From Flavobacteriales bacterium (GTDB lineage: Bacteria > Bacteroidota > Bacteroidia > Flavobacteriales_D > Sanyastnellaceae): 22,037 bases of DNA. Both the position numbers and the translations under genes were made by a program. Below the pieces are notes generated by a model. The model searched no databases, was not told the DNA's origin, and worked only from the letters and a program-made list of their open reading frames with translations. Positions 1 through 7,076 of this stretch are shown piece after piece. How positions within the stretch are numbered: position 1 is the stretch's first letter; each line of letters starts with the position of its first letter. Where the stretch lies: assembly GCA_015663855.1 (NCBI GenBank), contig DQRJ01000082.1, forward strand, positions 1 through 22,037, read 5' to 3'.

Positions 1-273
1 CTACCTAAGGCTCAGGCTATTAAAGATGCAACTATGGCGCATTTCATAAGCATAAATCTTCCTGAAAACGGGATTTTCCTTCACTATCATGGTGCATTTC
101 ATAGCCAAAACAAAGAAGGTATTGCTTGGTACCTACTTCAAAACAATCCAGACTTAAAAATTCTGACTATAGCTTCTGCTGAGCAAGAATCACTAGAGAG
201 TCTAGATGAAGAGAATTTAGGTGTTGCCGATTTCATTATCTCAACTCCTATGAACCTTACAAAAACACACTAA
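1..273 (+). CDS. ChaN-like haem-binding lipoprotein, C-terminal part (partial at left edge)
   Basis: The reading frame is open from base 1 (it begins L-P-K-A-Q-A-I-K-D-A-T-M) and stops with TAA at 271-273, so only about the last 90 residues are present. The segment AQAIKDATMAHF, followed by a G-x-F-L-H-Y-H-G-A-F-H-S stretch and a line ending in LKILTIAS, is the pattern I associate with the C-terminal half of the ChaN / Cofac_haem_bdg (DUF399) family in the Tiki/EreA-like superfamily. These are usually outer-membrane-associated lipoproteins linked to haem or iron uptake. The ATG at base 34 is internal, not the start. It ends 11 bp from the convergent gene at 285. Family assignment is from motif memory on a fragment, so the substrate is uncertain. 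Confidence 0.7.
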   Translation, partial: LPKAQAIKDATMAHFISINLPENGIFLHYHGAFHSQNKEGIAWYLLQNNPDLKILTIASAEQESLESLDEENLGVADFIISTPMNLTKTH

Positions 274-284
274 TCTGATTCCTT

Positions 285-782
285 CTATTGATTGCGCTCT
301 AGATGTTCTAGCGCTTGCAATATAGGAGCGTATAGAGAATGCGCCTGGCTCTTCGACTTATCATCGATAGCGTTACGCACTGTAAGAATCGACTCGAGTA
401 ACAAATGTTCGTTTTCAACGAGCTCAATTTGTTCTACTAAGGTCAAACCCTCTATTGCTGCCGTAAAACCTCCTGAAGTAGCAGCCCTTATAATCACATC
501 AATTCTCTCAGAGGGTACAAACCCTGCACTCCAAATAAAGCCAAGCAAATCAGCGTGTACCTCTTTATATTCGTTATTTTGAAGCGCCTCAATAAAAATA
601 TCTTCCGCTGCACTAAGCTTAACGCTTGACAACATATCGCGCATTCTTTCGCGCAAAGCATCATCTTCCCTATCGCGAAAGGCGTCCAAAAGTGGCTTCA
701 CCCACTCTATAGTACCCTTCTTATCGGCTCTATCTAAAGCTGACTTAACCTTTTTCGCGTCTGCTGATCCTAGTTCCTTCAT
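285..782 (-). CDS. Conserved hypothetical all-helical protein, coupled to the NUDIX gene
   Basis: I do not recognise a named family. The 165-residue product is acidic, cytoplasmic by appearance (no signal peptide or membrane segment) and predicted mostly alpha-helical. Repeated blocks of about 30-35 residues of the type LDAFRDREDDALRERMRDML and FIEALQNNEYKEVHADLLGF suggest HEAT- or ARM-like scaffolding, which is inference. I chose the ATG at 782 because it forms an ATGA overlap with the TGA of the upstream NUDIX gene, a typical sign of translational coupling. The longer frame from 812 would add ten residues and overlap NUDIX by 34 bases. The stop is TAG at 285-287. Function is unknown; its position suggests co-expression with the NUDIX hydrolase. 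Confidence 0.75.
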   Translation of the reverse strand: MKELGSADAKKVKSALDRADKKGTIEWVKPLLDAFRDREDDALRERMRDMLSSVKLSAAEDIFIEALQNNEYKEVHADLLGFIWSAGFVPSERIDVIIRAATSGGFTAAIEGLTLVEQIELVENEHLLLESILTVRNAIDDKSKSQAHSLYAPILQALEHLERNQ

Positions 783-1492
783 TTTACAAAGGTATCTTCT
801 AAGCTCCAACACTCCATCAATTCAGACAATATCATTGCTGTTGCTCCCCAAACTAAATTTCCTTCTATCATAAATCCTGGCACTTTATTCCCCCTAACTT
901 CATAATCCCCCCAGTTATCCTCTTTTGAGAGGAATGACATTTTACAAGTCAAGACGTTAGCCACTTCATTTTTATCTGGAGACCAAACAGGTTTCTCGCT
1001 CACCCAGGCCACATATGGCCTCACCATAAAATTACTGGGAGGAATATATAATGGCGTTAACGCTCCTAAAACGTTATACTTAGAAATCTTAACCCCCAAT
1101 TCTTCTTCGCACTCTCTTAATGCCGTTTCGATATAATCGCAGTCACAAGGGTCTGTCTCACCTCCTGGCATAGCGATTTGTTTCGAATGAACTCCATCAT
1201 ACTCCCCTCTTTCAATAAGCACTCCTTCGACTTCAGAATTATCCCCCGGAAACATCAACCACAAAACGGAAGCTTGTCTTGCTGACGATAGAACCGACAA
1301 ATCAAAGTTCCTGCCTCTATAGAGTGGAGCCGCTTTTAATTGGGCATCAAGCCCCGGCAAAGCCTCTTGAAGTCTGGAATAGAGACGTTTTATCTCATTT
1401 GGCACTCCTTTAGATGAGAAATTTGTATTTTCTTTATAAAGATTCACCACCGCAAGGTCGGTCGGATTTACCTTCGCTATATGCAAGTGCAC
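779..1492 (-). CDS. NUDIX hydrolase, probable CoA pyrophosphatase
   Basis: The protein carries a complete Nudix box at about residues 110-134 (GGETDPCDCDYIETALREC followed by EEELGV), including the REx-EExG metal-binding core. The preceding stretch VLIERGEYDGVHSKQIAMPG resembles the UPF0035 signature (LLTxRS...HxGQVAFPGG) typical of enzymes that hydrolyse coenzyme A to 3',5'-ADP and 4'-phosphopantetheine. It is soluble and cytoplasmic, and about as long as the family once the uncertain N-terminus is allowed for. The start is unclear. The longest frame begins with GTG at 1492, overlapping the divergent aat gene by 12 bases, and there is no in-frame ATG before residue 80. Family-like sequence (RLQEALPGLDAQLKAAP) begins near residue 40, so GTG at 1405 is a good alternative. 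Confidence 0.85.
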   Translation of the reverse strand: MHLHIAKVNPTDLAVVNLYKENTNFSSKGVPNEIKRLYSRLQEALPGLDAQLKAAPLYRGRNFDLSVLSSARQASVLWLMFPGDNSEVEGVLIERGEYDGVHSKQIAMPGGETDPCDCDYIETALRECEEELGVKISKYNVLGALTPLYIPPSNFMVRPYVAWVSEKPVWSPDKNEVANVLTCKMSFLSKEDNWGDYEVRGNKVPGFMIEGNLVWGATAMILSELMECWSLEDTFVK

Positions 1493-2176
1493 CTACTAGA
1501 TAATAACAATGAATTCCCGCCCGTATCTAAAACGAGTAGTTCTGGCATTCTAGCAGTGGGTGGTGATTTAAATGCTGCTTTACTTATCTCTGCATATGAA
1601 CATGGGGTTTTCCCTTGGTATAACCCTGGTGAAATGATCATGTGGTGGTCTCCAGAAGAAAGAGCGATACTTCCTTTAGATGGTATCAAGAAGCATAAAA
1701 GCATGCGCAACGAGTTAAACAAGAATAGATATAGGGTAACGTACGACAAATGTTTTGAAAAGGTTATTGCAGAATGTGCTCATAATCTAAGAGGAGCTAA
1801 TGAAGATGGGGGACCAGGAACGTGGATAGGAGACGATATGATAAACGCTTATACGGACCTCCACAAGCTTGGGATTGCTCACTCTGTCGAGGTTTGGAAG
1901 GAGGATGAGCTAGTGGGCGGTTTATACGGAGTCTCTATTGGGAAGATGTTTTTCGGAGAGAGCATGTTTTCGAAGGCGACGAATGCATCGAAAGTTGCTC
2001 TGTTTCACCTTGTGGAAAGGCTGAAGAAATGGGGGTTTGGTCCTATTGATTGCCAAATGATGAATAGTCACATTGCCACATTAGGTGCGATTCCCATAAG
2101 TAGAGAAGATTTTACAGGTATTTTAGAGAAATTTCTTAATGCGGGTGAGACCCGGAAAGGACCTTGGACAGAATAG
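1481..2176 (+). CDS. aat: Leucyl/phenylalanyl-tRNA-protein transferase
   Basis: Aat transfers Leu or Phe from charged tRNA to the N-terminus of proteins beginning with Arg or Lys, creating an N-degron recognised by ClpS/ClpAP. The 231-residue protein is near-standard length and shows the family order: FPPVS near the N-terminus, AVGGDL (residues 25-30), HGVFPWY (41-47), WWSPEERAILPL (55-66), then GTWIGDDMINAYTDLHKLG, HSVEVW, GGLYGVSIGKMFFGESMFS and IDCQMMNSHIATLGA. The ATG at 1481 places FPPVS at the usual distance from the N-terminus. The start may lie inside the 5' end of the divergent NUDIX gene, so the promoter would be in that gene's coding sequence. A three-base gap separates it from the next gene, suggesting co-transcription. 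Confidence 0.97.
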   Translation: MQVHLLDNNNEFPPVSKTSSSGILAVGGDLNAALLISAYEHGVFPWYNPGEMIMWWSPEERAILPLDGIKKHKSMRNELNKNRYRVTYDKCFEKVIAECAHNLRGANEDGGPGTWIGDDMINAYTDLHKLGIAHSVEVWKEDELVGGLYGVSIGKMFFGESMFSKATNASKVALFHLVERLKKWGFGPIDCQMMNSHIATLGAIPISREDFTGILEKFLNAGETRKGPWTE

Positions 2177-2179
2177 GCT

Positions 2180-2641
2180 ATGTTTAGATTCACTTCATTT
2201 TTCACACTTAGAAGAAGATTTGCGAAGTCAGTTCTCAAATTCATGGGATGGCGCTTTAGAGGCCAAGACCCTCCTAGTCGATGGAAGCACATTATTTTCA
2301 TAAGCCCAGCTACGGGATCCCTTCTAATAAAACAACAGCAGTGGATGCCCTACCTCACATCTACGAATTCAAAATGGATAGACCTTCGAAACAGCTCTGA
2401 AATAAAGGCCGTTCTCGATAAAAAGCATACTGCCCTTATTCGATGGGAAGAAGATGTCGACGTAGAAGCATTAACGGAACTTCTTTCAAATGCTCGACAA
2501 AACAAAGTTCGAGTATCCGCTTGCGCTTGGGACACCACCCATAAAGCGGTGAAATTCCATTCCCAATTCCGGCCCTCACCTTATTCCGATCGCGACATAC
2601 GTTACCTAAGCCGATTCTTCAAATACTTCAAGCAGATATAA
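2180..2641 (+). CDS. Hypothetical protein, possibly a degenerate PlsC-like acyltransferase
   Basis: This 153-residue basic protein starts three bases after aat. I see no intact catalytic motif. Its layout recalls short Bacteroidota 1-acylglycerol-3-phosphate acyltransferases: a hydrophobic/basic N-terminus, then GWRFRGQDPP, a strand KHIIFISP followed by ATGSLLI (where relatives have APHTSNWDF), and a C-terminal stretch resembling the final strand and the F-x-P...D-x-x-x-L-x-x-F pattern of that family. The HxxxxD catalytic motif and the EGTR motif are both absent, so it is probably inactive as an acyltransferase, or unrelated. No signal peptide is evident; the N-terminal amphipathic stretch might sit at the membrane. 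The family link is inference from pattern, not a search result. Confidence 0.6.
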   Translation: MFRFTSFFTLRRRFAKSVLKFMGWRFRGQDPPSRWKHIIFISPATGSLLIKQQQWMPYLTSTNSKWIDLRNSSEIKAVLDKKHTALIRWEEDVDVEALTELLSNARQNKVRVSACAWDTTHKAVKFHSQFRPSPYSDRDIRYLSRFFKYFKQI

Positions 2642-2675
2642 GCTTACGAATGTGTCGAGACACGTTATTGCTGAA

Positions 2676-2724
2676 TTAACATGTTATTAACAATTGGGTC
2701 TGTTTCGTTAACAAGCCGTTAATA
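2676..2724. promoter_or_regulatory. Helically phased TTAACA repeats upstream of the winged-helix gene
   Basis: Three exact copies of TTAACA start at 2676, 2687 and 2708, and a near copy, TTAATA, starts at 2719. Steps are 11, 21 and 11 bases, so all copies face the same side of the helix. The palindromes AACATGTT (2678-2685) and GTTAAC (2707-2712) lie within this array. It sits 83-131 bases upstream of the ATG at 2807, where a promoter or operator is expected. Binding of a regulator, possibly the adjacent winged-helix protein itself, is inference. Confidence 0.4.
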
Positions 2725-2806
2725 TCTGGCTTCTTTATCGCGCAAAACCTATTGAAACTCCTGCTAAATTGCTTCCGTAACCTAAAACCCTTAAAACCTA
2801 ATCGCA

Positions 2807-3085
2807 ATGCAGATGGATAAGTATGACTTCATGATTTTGGACATCATTCAATCTCACAAAATTGAAAACCAAAGCCACATAAGACTCAGCGTTTTAGAAC
2901 GTAATTTCTGGAAATGTATTGAAGCTGATACGGACCTACATGTAGGACAAGCGAGAATTGGTGAGCGTATTACCAACTTGTATTTAGATGGGCTTATTCA
3001 AAACAAAGACGGGTACACACTAACTAAAAAAGGAAGAGAGCAATTATCATTCGCTCCTTGGAATAAGGAAAATATGCTTGCGTAA
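2807..3085 (+). CDS. Small winged-helix-like DNA-binding protein
   Basis: The 92-residue protein has the look of a minimal winged helix-turn-helix. Helices cover YDFMILDIIQSHKI and a recognition-helix-like segment GQARIGERITNLYLDGLI; a wing with basic and glycine residues follows (QNKDGYTLTKKGREQL). The ending L-x-x-DGLI-x-x-x-x-GYxLTxKGREQ is the usual pattern of MarR/PadR-type wings. There is no effector domain. ATG at 2807 is used here; a second ATG lies two codons later (2813). It has its own 165-base upstream region with phased repeats and a strong terminator behind it, so it is probably monocistronic. It could act as a repressor, possibly of itself; its target is not visible. Confidence 0.7.
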   Translation: MQMDKYDFMILDIIQSHKIENQSHIRLSVLERNFWKCIEADTDLHVGQARIGERITNLYLDGLIQNKDGYTLTKKGREQLSFAPWNKENMLA

Positions 3086-3109
3086 TTCCTTTGATAAAAT
3101 ATTCTTCAT

Positions 3110-3146
3110 AAGAAAGGGGGCCCGTAATAGAGCCCCCTTTCTTTTT
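3110..3146 (+). terminator. Strong intrinsic terminator after the winged-helix gene
   Basis: A perfect 12-bp stem pairs 3110-3121 with 3132-3143. The left arm is AAGAAAGGGGGC and the loop is ten bases. The right arm's final T runs into further T residues up to 3146, and another T-rich run follows at 3151-3158. It lies 24 bases after the stop codon of the upstream gene. The stem could also stop transcripts from the convergent gene at 3168-3434, though the T-run on that side is poorer. Confidence 0.9.
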
Positions 3147-3167
3147 GGTATTTTTTTTAAGGACCTT

Positions 3168-3434
3168 TTAGGCCTTTTTAGTCTTTGATGCTGTCTTTGA
3201 AGCAGGCTTTGAAGCAGGCTTCTTAGCTTTTGCAGCTGCTTTCGCTGTCTTCGGCTTCGGCTGCTCCTTTACCTCCTCCACTTTATCGTATGATTCCTCT
3301 AAGATTTCGAGACCAGGATATTTCTCCTTCCAAAATTCCAACTTACTGCGATCTCTCACAGTAATAACAGTTCTCCTGTCTAGTCTAACCTTGATATTAG
3401 GTTGTAACTCTTTTTCTCTCTTTTTACGTGCCAT
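3168..3434 (-). CDS. Small basic protein with Lys/Ala-rich histone-H1-like tail
   Basis: The 88-residue product has two parts. Residues 1-50 form a compact basic domain starting MARKKREKELQPNIKVRLDR, then TVITVRDRSKLEFWKEKYPG, which looks conserved, although I cannot name its family. Residues 60-88 are a low-complexity tail of Lys, Ala, Pro, Ser and Thr, with repeats of the type KPAS/KTAS, like tails of histone-H1-like bacterial proteins (for example HU or RNA-binding proteins with basic extensions). Binding to DNA or RNA is therefore plausible but inferred. The tail is encoded partly by a perfect 12-bp tandem repeat (3196-3219). The gene is separated from its neighbours by a terminator on one side and an AT-rich leader on the other, so it is probably transcribed alone. 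Confidence 0.75.
   Translation of the reverse strand: MARKKREKELQPNIKVRLDRRTVITVRDRSKLEFWKEKYPGLEILEESYDKVEEVKEQPKPKTAKAAAKAKKPASKPASKTASKTKKA
3196..3219. repeat. Perfect 12-bp tandem duplication in the basic tail
   Basis: TTTGAAGCAGGC occurs twice back to back (3196-3207 and 3208-3219), encoding two successive four-residue KPAS-type units on the minus strand. The length is a multiple of three, so slippage would add or remove four residues without breaking the frame. Confidence 0.85.
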
Positions 3435-3590
3435 TGCTGTACTTGATAATTTTGCCTTCTTAAAGGATAGTGCGAAAGAACACTAATTGAGACGAAAACT
3501 ATCCTATTTAAGTAATAATTACTAAGATGTTATAGTTAATTGGTAATTCCTAATAAATAGAATGATTATTCTCAAGATATTAAAGACTAA
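3435..3590. other. AT-rich intergenic region, leader of the basic-tail gene
   Basis: This 156-base stretch is markedly AT-rich and lies between two minus-strand genes. It should hold the end of the secreted-protein transcript and the promoter of the small basic-protein gene. On the minus strand I see a TAGTTTTC box (7 of 8 to TAnnTTTG) but no convincing -33 TTG partner. The only hairpin after the 3591 stop is a weak 5-bp AGAAT/ATTCT stem with no T-run. No further gene is supported here. Confidence 0.4.
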
Positions 3591-5813
3591 TTAACGTAAC
3601 AGATTAATCACCCCCCTCATTTCTGCAGCGTCAACATCATAACCTTGCACCTTAATTACCCATTGGTATAAACCATCTGGTGCGAAGTGGTCGCCTCCAT
3701 TTATATTCCCCATCCAAGAGTCTTCTATAGAAGTACTTGAATAAACAATATCTCCCCATCTGTTATATATGAAGAGTTCGAATGACTCGATTTGACGACC
3801 TACTATTTGGAATGCATCATTTAAGCCATCATTATTCGGAGTGAATGCAGAAGGTATATAAAGTATTACTGAGCCATAAAGGTGGACCGTAGCGACATCA
3901 AAACAGCCGTTGTTAGTTATTACAGTAACTGCGGCATCATATTCATCAAGGCCATCGTAATTATGTGTCACATCTCTTTCATAAGCGTAGCTTCCGTCTC
4001 CAAAATTCCAAATGAAACTAAAAGCACCTGGGAATGGCTCTTCCGGATCGGTAATAACGCTGAAATCGTATTTGTCGTCGCCTAGGTCATATCGTACTAC
4101 TGTTGCAGCTACGGTCTCTACCTCTACTCTAGTTGATGCTGAAATATCGTAATCACAATTGTCTATTACTACAACCTCGTATGTTGTACCTACTGTGGGT
4201 GAGACAGTGTGCGCAAGCTCGTCGTCGAGAAAGTTTTCCCAAAGTATTTGGTATGGAGGCTGACCACCTTCAACAAAAAGCTCCAAAGTGGTCTCAGCGC
4301 CATTGCATAGCAAAGTGTCGTTAGGCATCGCAATCACAAGAGGATCGTAAGGAACGTCAAAAAGGGTCTGTAAGTATAAATCCCTATCGCACCCGTCGTG
4401 GATGTAAATCTCCATCAAATGAGGTGTCAAGGATGTGTGGTCTATGCATTCGTCTGATCCGAAATCTAAACCGTTAATAGTCCAGTTATATGTTACAGGA
4501 GGGTATTCGAGGTCGGGATTTTGTATGAGCTCTACGCAAACTGTAGCGAATTCATCGCAAAGTGCTGTAACGACCTCAGGTGTGGTCGCTTCAAGTGGCG
4601 GAGTGTCGTAGATTAAAATACTTAATACACTTTGAGTGGTTCCACTAATAATGTTCAAAATGAGCTCTTCCGTTCCCTCGTCGATATAGTCTTGTGGGAC
4701 TAGAAATGAAAGCGGAAGATCATACTCGCCAATTGGGATCACCGCTGAAGTAGGAAGCCCTTCGATATCTTCTGTGAAAGAAGCTTCAGACAAAGGGTCA
4801 ACTTGAATTTGAAACTCGAAAGGATAAACTGAAGGAACTAGACAAGGTCTGCTAATAGTAATTGTCGAAACTCCACAATCTTCCCAAGCGCAGTATATGA
4901 TTTGGTCGTCAAGAGGGTCTGGATCGCAATCTGGTGCAGCTGTTGCTTCGTATGCCGTAGGAATTGGAGATCCGAAACTTCCCTCCTCTAAAATAACAAT
5001 CGATTCAAGCCAATCATCTGAACCGTCAGCAATAGCGAGTTTTATGTGATAAGTTAAACCGCAACTTACTGGGCTAGAAGCGGTGAGTGTAGTGGTGTAT
5101 CCATTAATACACGGCTGATCTACTGCGTTAGGGTTATCAATGTAGTATTCCGTATTGATTAGATGATTTACTGAGCTAATAGTAACCGGCAGAGGCGGAT
5201 CAGTATCGGGAACTTGAGCAATATTTATCGCTCCGTCAGGGAATCCAGCTGGCGAAGCATAAGGACCTGAAAGGCCTGGTCCAGAGAGGAAGAATCCGAA
5301 AATATCGTTATACGGAGAATTCACATAGGTAATGTATTCATCTGATCCGAAAACGTAATTAAATGACACGAAATCTCCAGAAGGTTGAAAATCAAATTCC
5401 AATATACAAACATCATTTACTGAAGAAACTGTAAAGTTTTCGCCTATAAGTGGTGGAACAGAATTTGCAACCGTAAGTAGGTCTGGATCACCACCGCCAC
5501 CACAAAACAGACAACCAGCTGTTGGGTCACAAGTCGCAGGATTAGTTGCCAAATCAGTACTTAATATCACCCCACTATTCACATCAAACCCCACAGCATC
5601 TGTGAGGTAGCCTATTTGTTCTAGTGAACCTGTGAACTGAACATTCGTCGCTGTAACACCCTCCCCTAGCAACACGTTGTTAACATACTGAGTAGGCGTC
5701 ATCGCTTGAGAAACGTTCATTTGTGCAGTCGCAACATTCTCGCTTACAACAGATAGGAAAGCAAAAGAAATCGCGATGTACGAAAAACGGTGTTGTAGCG
5801 TTAAGTTCTTCAT
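3591..5813 (-). CDS. Secreted choice-of-anchor L protein with T9SS type B sorting domain
   Basis: A 740-residue extracellular protein. A signal peptide covers about residues 1-30 (hydrophobic core SYIAISFAFLSVVS, likely cleavage near ATA). Residues about 35-275 match the choice-of-anchor L pattern: NVLLGEGVTATNVQFTG, then GFDVNSGVILSTD, FNYVFGSDEY and DIFGFFLSGPG. Ig-like segments follow, then a PKD-like domain (WNFGDG near residue 600). The C-terminal 93 residues are a T9SS type B / gliding-associated sorting domain (PSAFTPNNDGLNDAFQI, FELFIYNRWG, PDGLYQWVIKV). The protein should cross the outer membrane through T9SS and be anchored or released. A Cys-rich loop GCLFCGGGGDPDL occurs near residue 100. 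Ligand unknown; an adhesin or surface scaffold role is inferred. The PorQ gene in this window belongs to the same export route. Confidence 0.93.
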   Translation of the reverse strand: MKNLTLQHRFSYIAISFAFLSVVSENVATAQMNVSQAMTPTQYVNNVLLGEGVTATNVQFTGSLEQIGYLTDAVGFDVNSGVILSTDLATNPATCDPTAGCLFCGGGGDPDLLTVANSVPPLIGENFTVSSVNDVCILEFDFQPSGDFVSFNYVFGSDEYITYVNSPYNDIFGFFLSGPGLSGPYASPAGFPDGAINIAQVPDTDPPLPVTISSVNHLINTEYYIDNPNAVDQPCINGYTTTLTASSPVSCGLTYHIKLAIADGSDDWLESIVILEEGSFGSPIPTAYEATAAPDCDPDPLDDQIIYCAWEDCGVSTITISRPCLVPSVYPFEFQIQVDPLSEASFTEDIEGLPTSAVIPIGEYDLPLSFLVPQDYIDEGTEELILNIISGTTQSVLSILIYDTPPLEATTPEVVTALCDEFATVCVELIQNPDLEYPPVTYNWTINGLDFGSDECIDHTSLTPHLMEIYIHDGCDRDLYLQTLFDVPYDPLVIAMPNDTLLCNGAETTLELFVEGGQPPYQILWENFLDDELAHTVSPTVGTTYEVVVIDNCDYDISASTRVEVETVAATVVRYDLGDDKYDFSVITDPEEPFPGAFSFIWNFGDGSYAYERDVTHNYDGLDEYDAAVTVITNNGCFDVATVHLYGSVILYIPSAFTPNNDGLNDAFQIVGRQIESFELFIYNRWGDIVYSSTSIEDSWMGNINGGDHFAPDGLYQWVIKVQGYDVDAAEMRGVINLLR

Positions 5814-5824
5814 AGTAATTTGCT

Positions 5825-5853
5825 GAAAGATAAGTGATTTTCTAAACTTTCAA
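5825..5853 (-). promoter_or_regulatory. Bacteroidota-type promoter for the secreted protein
   Basis: Read on the minus strand, TTG (complement of 5851-5853) is followed after 18 bases by TATCTTTC (complement of 5825-5832), which matches 7 of 8 positions of the Bacteroidota -7 box TAnnTTTG with suitable spacing. Transcription would start only a few bases before the ATG at 5813, giving a very short leader. Confidence 0.45.
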
Positions 5854-5858
5854 TTTAT

Positions 5859-5866
5859 TAAGTTTG
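5859..5866 (+). promoter_or_regulatory. Perfect TAnnTTTG -7 box directly before the GlmU-like gene
   Basis: TAAGTTTG at 5859-5866 matches the Bacteroidota -7 consensus at every defined position. It ends four bases before the ATG at 5871, so initiation at the usual distance would fall on or next to the start codon and give a leaderless or nearly leaderless mRNA. A clear TTG at -33 is missing, which lowers confidence. Confidence 0.4.
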
Positions 5867-5870
5867 CAAC

Positions 5871-7031
5871 ATGTTGAACATCACGTTTATATCTGACTCT
5901 ACAAGCTCTGAAATATACCCTCTAAATGTGGGGCGATGCGAGTCTACACTCCACTTTGGAGCTAGGTCTGCTGCTCAACAATGGAATGAGGCTCTGGGAA
6001 AGATGAATGGAGATGATATTGAGCTGAACTCCCGCCTTTTACCCACATCATTTGCCATCAGTATTATCAAGGGATTAAAACCAGGTGATATACTCACTTT
6101 TAAAGGAGATTTTATTGCCAAAATTATTAGCCCCAACTCCGACAAAACACAAAATCTAGAATTGGAAAATGAGATTGTCGATGAAAACTCTTTGTTAATA
6201 GCAGAATCTGCTGCAGATTATTTCGAACTATGTGAGAGAGGGATAAGTGAAGATTTGGAGCGATTGAAGTTAGCTTGGAGTGCTCGTACTTTATCTGAAA
6301 GCGAGAGAGACGCTTGGAGGCTTTCGGGAGTAATAATTCATGGAGAACTTGAGAAAATACATGTCTCTCCAGGAGTTAAGATCAGGAGTTGTGTAATAAA
6401 CACAGAGGGAGGTGACGTGGTTTTAGGACCTAACTCCGAAATTATGGAGGGGGCTTGCATTAGAGGTCCGTTCACGATAGGGGAATCGAGCCAAGTGAGG
6501 ATGGGTACGATGATTTATGGGCCTACTTCCATAGGGAAACACTGCAAAGTGGGAGGCGAGGTAAGCAATGTGGTCTTTCACGATTATTCAAATAAGGCAC
6601 ATGGCGGATTTTTAGGAAATAGCGTTATTGGATCGTGGTGTAATTTGGGTGCAGAGACGACTTCTAGTAACTTGAAGAATACATATGGGGAGGTTAAAAT
6701 ATATAGCGGAGGAGCGAAATCTTTAGTTGAAAGCGAACGTTTGTTTTGCGGATTGTTAATGGGAGATCACAGTAAAACAGGTATTCATACGGCATTTAAT
6801 ACAGCTACCGTAGTAGGAGCGTTCTGTAACGTTTTCGGTGCGGGTACTCCACCTAAGCACATCCCATCGTTCTCTTGGGGCGGATCAGAGGGTCTTGAAA
6901 TTTATAAAGTTGAACAGGCCATTAGTACGGCTCGTAAGGTTATGGCTAGAAGAAATCTTACACTGAGCCCGGAAAATGAGGTGGATATATTAAAATTATT
7001 TTCCGAGAGTGAGGGGGATAGACAAAAGTAG
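5871..7031 (+). CDS. GlmU-like protein with left-handed beta-helix (Bacteroidota sugar-nucleotidyltransferase-like family)
   Basis: A 386-residue cytoplasmic protein. Residues about 155-335 form a hexapeptide-repeat left-handed beta-helix (HVSPGVKIRSCVI, VVLGPNSEIMEGACIRGP, TIGKHCKVGGEV), continuing into the very characteristic NKAHGGFLGNSVIGSWCNLG, SNLKNTYGEVK, FCGLLMGDHSKTGIHTAFN and IPSFSWGG. This block is typical of the Bacteroidota GlmU family protein. Residues 1-140 correspond to the nucleotidyltransferase-like domain but lack the classical LxxAAGxGTRM loop, as is usual for this family, so activity on UDP- or dTDP-sugars is not shown. ATG at 5871 is the only sensible start and sits immediately after a TAnnTTTG box. 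The next gene, lon, has its own promoter. Probable role in cell-envelope sugar metabolism is inferred. Confidence 0.85.
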   Translation: MLNITFISDSTSSEIYPLNVGRCESTLHFGARSAAQQWNEALGKMNGDDIELNSRLLPTSFAISIIKGLKPGDILTFKGDFIAKIISPNSDKTQNLELENEIVDENSLLIAESAADYFELCERGISEDLERLKLAWSARTLSESERDAWRLSGVIIHGELEKIHVSPGVKIRSCVINTEGGDVVLGPNSEIMEGACIRGPFTIGESSQVRMGTMIYGPTSIGKHCKVGGEVSNVVFHDYSNKAHGGFLGNSVIGSWCNLGAETTSSNLKNTYGEVKIYSGGAKSLVESERLFCGLLMGDHSKTGIHTAFNTATVVGAFCNVFGAGTPPKHIPSFSWGGSEGLEIYKVEQAISTARKVMARRNLTLSPENEVDILKLFSESEGDRQK

Positions 7032-7076
7032 TTTGGTATATCTGCCGCTACTAAAAACAAAAATGACAAAAATCAC

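Noticed and set aside
292..582. 96-codon plus-strand frame opposite the helical protein gene
   Set aside because: Cys/Ser-rich antisense translation with no domain. The minus frame is coupled to NUDIX by an ATGA overlap and is the better gene.
2727..2741. Second sigma-54 promoter before the winged-helix gene
   Set aside because: GG-N10-GC spacing is right, but only TGGC and three bases of the -12 part match. Too weak to call as a feature; kept only as part of the phased-repeat finding.
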